Of a DNA stretch of 20,011 nt, positions 7,510-14,754 are shown piece after piece (within the stretch, counting starts at the first letter, position 1; each line of letters starts with the position of its first letter). The notes under the pieces were generated by a model. It made no database searches. It saw nothing but the letters and a program-made list of their open reading frames with translations, and had not been told where the DNA came from. The stretch is from an uncultured Eubacteriales bacterium. GTDB lineage: Bacteria > Bacillota > Clostridia > Oscillospirales > UBA644. The translations under genes and the position numbers were made by a program. Location of the stretch: positions 1-20,011 of the forward strand of contig URFZ01000023.1 in assembly GCA_900547165.1 (NCBI GenBank), given 5' to 3'.

Positions 7510-7907
7510 GAGATGTACCTCCAATAAAACTGTTCGTCTGATAACGTCAGCCGGCCCCGTTTCACTCAAACGGGCGCACTGCTCCTATACTATATAATGA
7601 ATGATACCACAAAGCGCCCAATTTGAAAAGTGGCGTATTAAACAAATTTTGACAGTCGATTTGTTTATCTTTGCCAAAACATCATATTACTGTCCCGATT
7701 CTTGGACTTAAAACACAAATAATCAACAAACTACACAGAAAAGCCACACCGAAAAGCATAAAAAGCACATTCGGGTTGCAATGCAGAAATTCGAAAAAGA
7801 ATAATTTGTTTTTCCGAAAAGAAATACCGCTCAAGCGCAGTGCAAGGCTATGACGTGCGGAGCAGATGCGACATAAAGCAGAAAAACGGAAAAATCAGAT
7901 AAAAAGT
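7510..7907. other. Intergenic region, no gene seen
   Basis: About 400 A/T-rich bases between the tRNA terminator and the ABC ATPase. It must contain the leader and promoter of the ATPase gene; TATCAT and TATAGTATA sequences about 75-95 bases upstream of the GTG on the minus strand are candidate -10 elements, but I found no matching -35 with good spacing. Open frames here are short and lack ribosome-binding sites. Confidence 0.5.
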
Positions 7908-7939
7908 AAAAATCCTCATTCTTGCGAATGAGGATTTTT
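7908..7939 (-). terminator. Terminator of the tRNA operon (bidirectional shape)
   Basis: A perfect 14-bp stem (arms 7908-7921 and 7926-7939) with a TTGC loop. The arms begin and end in five A and five T, so it works in both directions. It starts one base after the encoded CCA end of tRNA-Gly. Confidence 0.9.
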
Positions 7940-7940
7940 A

Positions 7941-8016
7941 TGGAGCGGTATACGGGGCTCGAACCCGCTACCTCAACCTTGGCAAGGTTGCGCTCTACCA
8001 GATGAGCTAATACCGC
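7941..8016 (-). tRNA. tRNA-Gly (GCC anticodon)
   Basis: A 76-base cloverleaf. The acceptor GCGGTAT pairs perfectly with ATACCGC, discriminator T, encoded CCA. The anticodon arm CAACC-TTGCCAA-GGTTG presents GCC. The D-arm (TAGCTCATCTGGTAGAGC) and T-arm with GGTTCGAGCC are standard. It is the last gene of a three-tRNA operon. Confidence 0.96.
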
Positions 8017-8023
8017 AAAAAAA

Positions 8024-8100
8024 TGGCGACTCCGATGGGACTCGAACCCACGACCTCCGCCGTGACAGGGCGGCGTTCTAACCAACTGAACTACGAAGCC
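8024..8100 (-). tRNA. tRNA-Asp (GTC anticodon)
   Basis: A 77-base cloverleaf. The acceptor GGCTTCG pairs with CGGAGTC with two G-T pairs, discriminator G, encoded CCA. The anticodon loop CTGTCAC presents GTC, and the T-arm contains GGGTTCGAGTCCC. It lies 7 bases upstream of tRNA-Gly in the operon. Confidence 0.96.
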
Positions 8101-8143
8101 GTTTCTGTATTCAACCGCAAAGAATGCGGCGTTTTTTAAAAAG

Positions 8144-8219
8144 TGGTGGGAGTTACAGGGCTCGAACCTGTGACCCTCTGTTTGTAAGACAGATGCTCTC
8201 CCAGCTGAGCTAAACTCCC
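8144..8219 (-). tRNA. tRNA-Val (TAC anticodon)
   Basis: A 76-base cloverleaf. The acceptor GGGAGTT pairs perfectly with AACTCCC, discriminator A, encoded CCA. The anticodon arm TCTGT-CTTACAA-ACAGA presents TAC, and the T-arm contains CAGGTTCGAGCCCTG. It is the first gene of the operon; a 43-base spacer separates it from tRNA-Asp. Confidence 0.96.
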
Positions 8220-8250
8220 ACATTGTCGCGGATATTTCCACGGCTTTAAT

Positions 8251-8279
8251 ATGTTACCACATTCATCACCGTTTGTCAA
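8251..8279 (-). promoter_or_regulatory. Sigma-A promoter of the tRNA operon
   Basis: On the minus strand TTGACA (complement of 8274-8279), 17 bases, then TAACAT (complement of 8251-8256), about 32 bases upstream of tRNA-Val. A consensus -35 with optimal spacing suits a strongly expressed stable RNA. Confidence 0.85.
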
Positions 8280-8409
8280 TACCCGCAACAAAAAAAATCT
8301 TGACGATTTTGAAAACTCGTTTCCGTCCGTCGGAATGCCCCGTCTGAGGCGACACCTTTCGACCTAACAAACCTACATATTTTGACAGAATCTTTCCGAA
8401 ACTTTTGCA

Positions 8410-8438
8410 TTGTTCTTTCTTTAATATTATGCTACAAT
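8410..8438 (+). promoter_or_regulatory. Probable sigma-A promoter of the dockerin-protein gene
   Basis: TTGTTC (8410-8415), 17 bases, TACAAT (8433-8438), about 48 bases upstream of the chosen ATG. The -10 is good and the -35 weak, so moderate expression is expected. Confidence 0.6.
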
Positions 8439-8486
8439 TATATTATGTTGCAATATGAAAAGAATAGGGTGAAGGAAATTTTTACT

Positions 8487-9620
8487 ATGGGAAGAGCGAT
8501 AAGCAGGGGATTTAAGAGGGGACTTGCCGTCATTCTTGCGACACTGATGTTCTGTTCTCTGTCTGTTACGACATTTGCAAAAAGAACGGACAACCCGTTG
8601 CAGAATTACGATAAGATGAGAATCAAAGGAACGGACTCGATGACGCTGGTTTTCCATAAATATTGGGGCGGCGAGGTCGAAGTTCCCGTTGACTCGATAT
8701 ATTTAAAAGACGGTTGGGACAGCCTGAGCAAAAAGGGAGACAACGCGTACGCTCTTTTTATGACGAGCGATGAGTCCCTTTATCAGTTCCATGGACTTGT
8801 TACCCGCGTATCGGAAGCAAACGCGGAGCCGCAATATAAATTTACAATAGGAAGACTGACAAGCGAAAACACCACGGGCAGAACGGATTTCATCGATGCG
8901 TGCGATGTGGCCATGATATACATGGCAATGTTTATAGACTATGACGCAACCATTCCCGAAAACACGCGCCGCGCGCCGTATTACGGAAAAGCGACGAAAG
9001 AAAACATTGACTTCATTGTCGGATTCGTTTCGCAGTTGTTAAACACTTCAAGCGCAAATCCGAACCAATTCAGGAAAGACGAAAACGGAAAGACCTTTAT
9101 AAATTGGGGAATGGATAACGCACTTGCGACCATTCAGGTATTTTTTGACATCACAAGAGACGATGTAAAAATGTCGTCGCTTTATGAAAAGATCGGAAAG
9201 ACAGACACCGTAAGAGTATATCCCTGCCCGACAAACGACAACTATCTCGACATGAGAGTTTCCGTCAGACACGACGGCGATGTTTGGAGATGCAGGGAAA
9301 CATATTGGAACAAGGACGGAAGAACATCGTCTTTTTCTTTCGCTCTTAACGATTATGCGCAAATTACGGAAATGGTCCCCGATGAATATTCACACCCCGC
9401 GGGAGACATTGACGGCAACGGTTCAACGGATATCACCGACGCGATGCTGCTGTTTTACCACGTTGCAAAGAAAAGTGAGTTAACTCCGGACCAGCAGAAC
9501 AGAGCGCACTCCAACCTTGATTGGACAACAGACATAGGGGACGCGATTTCTCTTTTCTACTACGTTGCGAAAAAATCCGACACGTTTTTTACTCCGGTAC
9601 ACCCTGCAAGCGAAATATAG
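8487..9620 (+). CDS. Secreted protein with C-terminal type I dockerin-like domain
   Basis: A 377-residue protein. Residues 1-31 form a clear signal peptide (basic start, hydrophobic core, likely cut after TFA at 31). Residues about 40-300 contain no family I recognise; they are globular, rich in Asp and aromatic residues, and show no catalytic motif I can name. Residues about 305-365 resemble a dockerin. The first repeat DIDGNGSTDITDAMLLFYHVAKK keeps the calcium loop, whereas the second, NLDWTTDIGDAISLFYYVAKK, has lost most of the loop's acidic ligands. Dockerins bind cohesins and would attach the protein to a cell-surface or cellulosome-like scaffold; no cohesin is in the window. I chose the ATG at 8487 over 8382 because it begins the signal peptide and has GAAGGAAA upstream. 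Promoter and terminator flank it, so it is monocistronic. Confidence 0.85.
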   Translation: MGRAISRGFKRGLAVILATLMFCSLSVTTFAKRTDNPLQNYDKMRIKGTDSMTLVFHKYWGGEVEVPVDSIYLKDGWDSLSKKGDNAYALFMTSDESLYQFHGLVTRVSEANAEPQYKFTIGRLTSENTTGRTDFIDACDVAMIYMAMFIDYDATIPENTRRAPYYGKATKENIDFIVGFVSQLLNTSSANPNQFRKDENGKTFINWGMDNALATIQVFFDITRDDVKMSSLYEKIGKTDTVRVYPCPTNDNYLDMRVSVRHDGDVWRCRETYWNKDGRTSSFSFALNDYAQITEMVPDEYSHPAGDIDGNGSTDITDAMLLFYHVAKKSELTPDQQNRAHSNLDWTTDIGDAISLFYYVAKKSDTFFTPVHPASEI

Positions 9621-9650
9621 TCGAAGGATGTACAGACAAAAGATAACAAA

Positions 9651-9690
9651 AAACTCCGATGCCGAATTCAGACGGGTTCGGAGTTTTTGT
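9651..9690 (+). terminator. Terminator of the dockerin-protein gene
   Basis: AAACTCCGA (9651-9659) pairs with TCGGAGTTT (9678-9686) and is followed by TTGTTTTC. It lies about 30 bases after the stop codon. The loop is long (18 bases) but can fold further. Confidence 0.75.
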
Positions 9691-9708
9691 TTTCTTGCGA
9701 AAGATGTT

Positions 9709-9849
9709 ATTGCAATAAAAACAAAGATATGATATAATAAGACATAAAACGACAAAATATAAAAGGCAACTTTAAATCCCGATAAACCGGTGGTCGCAAA
9801 TCGGTTTTGTGAAAAAATTGTAAAACAGTACAAACGATTGCAATAAAAA
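9709..9849 (+). repeat. Pair of 13-bp direct repeats in the sigma-factor leader
   Basis: ATTGCAATAAAAA occurs at 9709-9721 and again, identically, at 9837-9849. The first copy contains the -35 hexamer of the promoter below; the second lies about 40 bases upstream of the sigma-factor ATG. They may be binding sites of a regulator, or chance in A-rich DNA. Confidence 0.6.
9710..9738 (+). promoter_or_regulatory. Promoter of the ECF sigma/anti-sigma operon
   Basis: TTGCAA (9710-9715), 17 bases, TATAAT (9733-9738). The consensus -10 and near-consensus -35 indicate housekeeping sigma-A transcription, about 150 bases before the sigma-factor start. The leader holds a small hairpin (AAACCG with CGGTTT, about 9785-9807). 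Confidence 0.8.
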
Positions 9850-9888
9850 GAGCAGTTCGCGCGTTAACGGTATGAAAGGAGAAAGAAT

Positions 9889-10464
9889 ATGCTGCTCGCT
9901 TTTGTATTTGAAGAATACTCACATCAGACAAAGTCGACGGTCTGCGATGACGATATTCTTGCCGTTGCGCAAGGGCGTCCGGACGCTTTGCATATACTTT
10001 ATGAAAAAACGGCAAAAAGCGTTTACGCATATACTCTTTCCCTGCTGAAAAACACTCACGACGCAGAAGATGTCTGTCAGGAAACGTACCTGAGCATCTG
10101 TGCGAACGCGGGAAGCTACGAGCCGCAGGGCAAACCGATGGCATGGATAATCACGATAGCAAAAAGGCATGCGCTGACACTTATCCGAAAAGAACACGGA
10201 AAGACCTATATCGAGGAAGCGGAAAAGACCGATCCAACGGCTTTTTCCGGAGTGGAAAATACCGAACAACGTCTGCTGCTGAAAGCAACTCTTGACACGC
10301 TGAACAACGATGAGCGACAAATAGTTATGCTGAAAACCGTTGCCGGAATGAAATCGCGTGAAATCGGAAAAGTTCTCGAAATACCGCTTAACACGGTTTT
10401 GTCCAAGTATCACAGGGCGCTCAAAAAAATGCGCCTTTACATCGAAAAGGAGGACGGCAGATGA
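9889..10464 (+). CDS. ECF-type RNA polymerase sigma factor
   Basis: A 191-residue protein with the two-domain ECF plan. Region 2 spans about residues 25-95 (DALHILYEKTAKSVYAYTLSLLKNTHDAEDVCQETYLSI, then PMAWIITIAKRHAL for -10 recognition). Region 4 spans about 125-185 (LDTLNNDERQIVMLKTVAGMKSREIGKVLEIPLNTVLSKYHRALKKMR, a helix-turn-helix reading the -35). It would redirect RNA polymerase to an envelope or surface regulon. The ATG follows AAAGGAGAAAGAAT, a strong ribosome-binding site. Its stop overlaps the next gene's start by four bases (ATGA), the usual arrangement for a sigma factor and its membrane anti-sigma partner. Which ECF subgroup it belongs to cannot be settled by eye. Confidence 0.92.
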   Translation: MLLAFVFEEYSHQTKSTVCDDDILAVAQGRPDALHILYEKTAKSVYAYTLSLLKNTHDAEDVCQETYLSICANAGSYEPQGKPMAWIITIAKRHALTLIRKEHGKTYIEEAEKTDPTAFSGVENTEQRLLLKATLDTLNNDERQIVMLKTVAGMKSREIGKVLEIPLNTVLSKYHRALKKMRLYIEKEDGR

Positions 10465-13118
10465 AGAAAAAAGATATTGAAAAAACGCTTTCGGACGCCG
10501 TTTTTGCCGTCATGCCGACGGACATGTTCGAAAACATAGAAAAAAGGCTCGATTCCGAAAAAGAAAGGATCGTTACCATGAAAGAAGTCAAAAACAGTAA
10601 AAGAAAACCGAAACTCATTGCGGTTATCGCAGCGGCGTGCGCCATTCTTATCGTCGGAATTTTCGGAGGACTTTTATATTCAAACAATTATGCGATTGAC
10701 TCAGTTATAGACATTGACGTCAATCCGGGCATAGAGATCAAAACAAACAAAAAGAATATTGTAAGAGAAGTAAATGCGATAAATTCCGACGGAGAAAAAG
10801 TACTTGACGGAATGAATCTGAAAGGCTCTGACGTCAAAGTGGCGGTCAACGCGCTTATCGGATCGATGGTCAGAAACGGATACCTGACAGATAATGATAA
10901 CGGAATCCTTGTCACGGTAAGCAACAGCAACGAAGATAAGGCAACCGCATTGAAAAATGAAATAACCGTAAATATCGGCAAGGCACTGGACGAAAACTCC
11001 GTCAATGCGGCAGTTTTCAACCAAACGGCGACCGACATGGCGTTTGCCCGTGATTTTGCGAAGAAAAACGGCATATCTTCGGGAAAGGCTATGTTTGTTC
11101 TTAAACTTGCGGAAAAAGATACGACGCTCAAAGCGGAAGACCTCGCAAAGATGAACCTGCGCCAACTGGCTAAACTTGTTGCGGAAAAGAACATCGAGAT
11201 AGGCGATATTATCGAGATAGAAGCGGACGACAGCCTTTTGGAAAACATCAAAGACGGAATAGAAGACCTTGACGAAAACGATAAAAAGGAATATTATGAA
11301 TCAGGCAGCGCAATAACCCTTGAAAAAGCAAAAACCGTGGCGCTGGCACATGCGGGAGTAAAAGCCGCCGATGCAACATTCACAAAGACAAAACTCGATG
11401 ACGGAAAATATGAGATAGAATTCGTCAGCGGAAACATCGAGTACGAATATGATATAGACGCACAGACGGGCAGAATAATTTCGTATGAAACAGAAAACAG
11501 GGCGACGGGACAAAAAACCGCTATAACTCCGGTTTCCTCAACTGTAATTACGGCAGACAAAGCAAGAGAAATAGCCTTCACCTACGCGGGAGTTAAGGAA
11601 TCTTCCGCCACCAAGATAAAAACCGAACTTGACGACGGAAAGTACGAGGTGGAATTCGTTTGCGCAGGGACGGAATACGAGGTTGAAATAGATGCGGTTT
11701 CAGGTAAAATAACTTCCTTCAAAGCAGAGACAGATGATGATAAAACAACATCTTCAACGCCGCAAAAGACGCTTTCCGAAGCGAAAAAGATTGCACTGAT
11801 GCATGCAAAACTGAATGAAAACAGCGTAAAGTTCACCAAAGCAAAACTTGATGACGGCAAGTATGAAATAGAATTTGTAACTTCCGACGCGACATACAAA
11901 TATGAGATAAGCGCGTCAAGCGGCTCAATTACAGAGTTTGAGAAAGAGCCGTTCCAAACAAACGGACACGGAACCGCGACAGCCTCTATAGAAAACGTGA
12001 AAAAAGCGGCGCTGGCGCTGCGGCTTTCGGAGCAGTATGACAAACTGCTGTCCAGCATCTTAATCGGAAATAATGTGGTGAACATTGCGGCGTCTTCGCT
12101 TGCGACCGTGCTTTTTTTAAAGATTTTTCCCAGTTACGGGGTCACGTTATCGACCGTGATTATGACGGTGGTCGTTCTGATCTTCGGTGAGATTTCGCCA
12201 AAGAGCCTCGCCAAGGAGTCGCCGGAGCGGTTTGCGATGTTCTCGGCACCGATTATGAAAGGGATTATGACGGTTTTGGTTCCTTTTAACTTTTTGTTTG
12301 GCATTTGGAAAAAAATGCTGAAAAAAGTGTTTAAGACACAGGATGAACGCGGTATCACCGAGCAGGAGCTTTTAACCATTGTGGAAGAGGCGCAGAGTGA
12401 CGGCGGCATCAACGCCCAGGAGGGTGACCTGATTAAAAGTGCGATCGAATTTAACGATCTGGAGGCCGGCGATATTCTGACGCCGCGTGTGGATCTGACC
12501 GCAGTGGATATTGAAGAAGATCCGCAGGCGATCTATCATATTTTTATGGAGAGCAGCTATTCCAGAATCCCTGTCTTTCGCGATACGATCGACAACATCG
12601 TGGGGGTTATCCATCAGCGTGACTTTTTTGTGATGATCCGCACCAAGGGTCAGACCCTGCAGGATATTATTTCACCTGTGATTTTTGTTTCGGATTCCAT
12701 TAAGATTTCAAAGCTGATTAAGCATCTGCAAAAATCCCAGGCGCATATGGCGGTGGTGACGGACGAATACGGCGGCACGGTCGGCATTGTAACCATGGAG
12801 GACATCCTGGAGGAGCTGGTGGGTGAGATCTGGGATGAACACGATGACGTGGTTGAGGACATGGAATGTATCGGCGAAAATGAGTATCTGGCGCTCGGCA
12901 GCGCGGACGTGGAAGAACTTTTTGAAAAGTTTGGCATGAAGTACGAGAGCGAGCAAAACACCATCAACGGCTGGGCGATGGAGCAGCTGGAAAAAATGCC
13001 GGAGATCGGCGATCAGTTTGAGGACAGCGGTTTTCACGTTACGGTGAAGGAGCTGGACGGCCGCAGAATCGGCCGGGTGCTGATTCATTACACACCGCCG
13101 GAAGAAACCGAAGAATAA
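10461..13118 (+). CDS. Chimeric frame: RsgI/PepSY anti-sigma protein joined to a 5'-truncated CNNM/HlyC transporter
   Basis: One 885-residue open frame made of two unrelated parts. Residues 1-51 are a charged cytosolic region that would bind the ECF sigma factor, 52-73 a membrane span, and about 78-270 an RsgI-like extracellular domain (SVIDIDVNPGIEIKTNKK). Three PepSY repeats follow at about 281-345, 362-420 and 437-495, each with DDGKYE(I/V)EFV, and a fourth seems to begin at about 507. From about residue 516 the protein is a CNNM/CorC-type transporter: DUF21 membrane segments (SILIGNNVVNIAASSLATVLF, TVVVLIFGEISPKSLAKE), a CBS pair (ILTPRVDLTAVD, VTDEYGGTVGIVTMEDILEELVGEIWDEHDD) and a C-terminal CorC_HlyC domain. 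The transporter's first 50-75 residues, including its first membrane helix, are missing. Each part is a firm family call; their union is probably artificial. The 5' ATG overlaps the sigma-factor stop. Confidence 0.75.
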   Translation: MKKKDIEKTLSDAVFAVMPTDMFENIEKRLDSEKERIVTMKEVKNSKRKPKLIAVIAAACAILIVGIFGGLLYSNNYAIDSVIDIDVNPGIEIKTNKKNIVREVNAINSDGEKVLDGMNLKGSDVKVAVNALIGSMVRNGYLTDNDNGILVTVSNSNEDKATALKNEITVNIGKALDENSVNAAVFNQTATDMAFARDFAKKNGISSGKAMFVLKLAEKDTTLKAEDLAKMNLRQLAKLVAEKNIEIGDIIEIEADDSLLENIKDGIEDLDENDKKEYYESGSAITLEKAKTVALAHAGVKAADATFTKTKLDDGKYEIEFVSGNIEYEYDIDAQTGRIISYETENRATGQKTAITPVSSTVITADKAREIAFTYAGVKESSATKIKTELDDGKYEVEFVCAGTEYEVEIDAVSGKITSFKAETDDDKTTSSTPQKTLSEAKKIALMHAKLNENSVKFTKAKLDDGKYEIEFVTSDATYKYEISASSGSITEFEKEPFQTNGHGTATASIENVKKAALALRLSEQYDKLLSSILIGNNVVNIAASSLATVLFLKIFPSYGVTLSTVIMTVVVLIFGEISPKSLAKESPERFAMFSAPIMKGIMTVLVPFNFLFGIWKKMLKKVFKTQDERGITEQELLTIVEEAQSDGGINAQEGDLIKSAIEFNDLEAGDILTPRVDLTAVDIEEDPQAIYHIFMESSYSRIPVFRDTIDNIVGVIHQRDFFVMIRTKGQTLQDIISPVIFVSDSIKISKLIKHLQKSQAHMAVVTDEYGGTVGIVTMEDILEELVGEIWDEHDDVVEDMECIGENEYLALGSADVEELFEKFGMKYESEQNTINGWAMEQLEKMPEIGDQFEDSGFHVTVKELDGRRIGRVLIHYTPPEETEE
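11991..12023. other. Probable junction between two genomes
   Basis: The anti-sigma part ends and the transporter part begins within residues 511-521 (ENVKKAALALR). KKAALA fits both the opening of a fourth PepSY repeat and the usual DUF21 text before LRLSEQYDKLLS. Codon choice changes here: Glu GAA, Gly GGA and Lys AAA dominate before, Glu GAG, Gly GGC/GGT and Leu CTG after. A shared short G/C-rich sequence is the likely joining point. Confidence 0.7.
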
Positions 13119-13143
13119 AAAGGAGAGTTTTGCTCTCCTTTTT
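13117..13143 (+). terminator. Terminator after the transporter frame
   Basis: An 11-bp stem, AAAAAGGAGAG with CTCTCCTTTTT, TTTTG loop, then GTTTTG. It overlaps the last two bases of the TAA stop at 13116-13118. Confidence 0.9.
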
Positions 13144-13190
13144 GTTTTGTAAAAAATTGGTGGAGAAATTGTATTTTTTTTAAAAACGTC

Positions 13191-13219
13191 TTGACAAAAC
13201 GAAAAAGTGGTAGTATGAT
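13191..13219 (+). promoter_or_regulatory. Sigma-A promoter of the MATE gene
   Basis: TTGACA (13191-13196), 17 bases, TATGAT (13214-13219). It starts 39 bases upstream of the MATE start codon and follows the preceding terminator. Confidence 0.85.
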
Positions 13220-13257
13220 GATACGACTGCAAAGGAAGAACCAAGGGGGTGTGCAGT

Positions 13258-14754
13258 ATGAAAATGGACAAAACGGTGGATATGACACGCGGCAATATCC
13301 TGCGTCACATTCTGCTTTTCAGCATTCCGTTGATTATCGGAAACATCTTTCAGCAGCTATATTCCATGGCAGACACCATTATCGTCGGGCGAACCATCGG
13401 TGTAAATGCGCTGGCGGCGGTCGGTGCAAGCGGCTCGTTGGTGTTTTGTGTGATCGGCTTTGCCATGGGGCTTGCCGGCGGCTTTGCCATCATGGTATCA
13501 CAGCGGTTCGGCGCCGGGGACATGCAGGGCGTGCGGCGCAGCATTGCCATGGGTGCCATGCTTTGCGCGGTCTTTTCCGCTCTTTTGATGGCGGTCAGTA
13601 TTCCGGGGACGCGAGGCCTGCTTGTTTTAATGAATACGCCGCCGGAGGTCATTGACGGCGCCCATGCATACCTTACCGTGATCTTTTGGGGGATTCCCAT
13701 TACGGTGCTTTACAATTACCTATCCAGCGTTTTGCGCGCGCTGGGCGACAGCCGGACGCCGCTGTATTTTTTGCTGATTGCCTCGGTACTGAACGTCATT
13801 TTGGACTACGTCTGCATCTTAAACTTTCGTATGGGGGTTATGGGGGCAGGAGTTGCAACCGTATTCTCCCAGGGGGTATCGGCGTTTCTGTGTTTGATTT
13901 ATGTAAAAAAGGGACTGTCGGATTTGTTTCCCGGCCGCGGTGACTGGAAGTGGAACGGCCGGTTTGCCTGGTATCACTTGCGCCTGGGCGTGCCGATGGC
14001 GGTACAAACCTCGGTGATTGCAACCGGCGCCATGGCAGTTCAGTCCAGCCTGAATCAGTTCGGCGCGGTGGCGATGGCCGGCTATGCGGCCTCCAGCAAA
14101 ATTGAGGCGTTGGTGACGCAGACCATGATCTCGGTCGGCATGACGCTGGCAACCTTTGTCGGGCAAAATTACGGGGCGCGTTCTTATCGGCGCATCCGTG
14201 AGGGCGTCAGAAAGAGTACGTTTATTATCATGATGATTGCGGTACTCGGCGGCATTCTGGTTACGGTTTGCGGTCGCGCAATGACAATGATCTTTATCGG
14301 TACATCGGAGGAAAATGTCGGTGAAGTGGTGCGCTATGCCAAGCAGTATCTGACGATTTCGGCTTGTTTTTACCCGGTGCTCAGTTGTATCTTTATCTTT
14401 CGGAACGTGCAGCAGGGACTGGGAAACACCGGCATCGTGCTGGTCGGCAGTATCGTGGAGCTCATCTCCCGTCTGGTCGGGGCGTTTATTCTGGCGGCGT
14501 TTTTCGGCTATGTCGGGGTATGCTTTGCAAGTCCTGCCGCATGGTGCGGCGCAGCGCTCCTGTTTATCATCGCCTATGCGGTCAGCCGCATCTCCTCCCC
14601 TGCCGACCGGGTGAACGTGGGCCTATGCGGTAGAGGCGCCGCGGCTAAAACGCCGGCTTGGGACAGAACGTACATAAAAATAACGGGACGGCTGAGCCGC
14701 CCCGTTATTTTGTCTTATTGTCAGGTTCTGTGTCTGTATTGGTTTCCTTCATGA
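13258..14754 (+). CDS. MATE family multidrug/sodium antiporter
   Basis: About 498 residues with the 12 hydrophobic segments of the MATE family, which expel cationic compounds in exchange for Na+ or H+. Typical text includes ILRHILLFSIPLIIGNIFQQLYSMADTIIVGRTIG at residues 10-45, ALAAVGASGSL, RALGDSRTPLYFLLIASVLNVILDYVCIL, and in the second half GYAASSKIEALVTQTMISVGMTLATFVGQNYGA and QGLGNT. I chose the ATG at 13258 because AAGGGGG lies 8 bases ahead; the frame is open to a GTG at 13249. The last roughly 55 residues (after IIAYAVSRIS) are not family-like, run through the intrinsic terminator and overlap the convergent glycosyltransferase by 50 bases. The natural gene probably ended before 14,680, so a late frameshift or an eroded stop is suspected. 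Substrate unknown. Confidence 0.9.
   Translation: MKMDKTVDMTRGNILRHILLFSIPLIIGNIFQQLYSMADTIIVGRTIGVNALAAVGASGSLVFCVIGFAMGLAGGFAIMVSQRFGAGDMQGVRRSIAMGAMLCAVFSALLMAVSIPGTRGLLVLMNTPPEVIDGAHAYLTVIFWGIPITVLYNYLSSVLRALGDSRTPLYFLLIASVLNVILDYVCILNFRMGVMGAGVATVFSQGVSAFLCLIYVKKGLSDLFPGRGDWKWNGRFAWYHLRLGVPMAVQTSVIATGAMAVQSSLNQFGAVAMAGYAASSKIEALVTQTMISVGMTLATFVGQNYGARSYRRIREGVRKSTFIIMMIAVLGGILVTVCGRAMTMIFIGTSEENVGEVVRYAKQYLTISACFYPVLSCIFIFRNVQQGLGNTGIVLVGSIVELISRLVGAFILAAFFGYVGVCFASPAAWCGAALLFIIAYAVSRISSPADRVNVGLCGRGAAAKTPAWDRTYIKITGRLSRPVILSYCQVLCLYWFPS
14677..14711. terminator. Bidirectional terminator between convergent genes
   Basis: Arms 14677-14687 and 14701-14711 (AAAATAACGGG/CCCGTTATTTT) are perfect, extended by CGGC/GCCG across one mismatch around a TGA loop. 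The A- and T-ends let it stop both the MATE transcript and the glycosyltransferase transcript, whose TAA stop (14705-14707) lies in the stem. Confidence 0.9.

Noticed and set aside
6340..7527. A 395-residue open frame on the plus strand
   Set aside because: It is the antisense of the ABC ATPase, whose motifs are complete; the plus-strand protein has no family features.
8115..8137. Hairpin with T6 in the spacer between tRNA-Val and tRNA-Asp, terminator-like on the plus strand
   Set aside because: The tRNA operon is on the minus strand, where the stem has no following T-run. The stem is only 5 bp, and no plus-strand transcript is expected here.
7831..8241. A 136-residue minus-strand frame
   Set aside because: It runs through three tRNA genes and is translated tRNA sequence.
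10461..13118. The fusion taken as a new signal-transducing transporter
   Set aside because: The missing first DUF21 helix, the truncated PepSY repeat and the codon-use switch at the joint make an artefact or recent recombination more likely. It is kept as a finding for checking, not as a new system.
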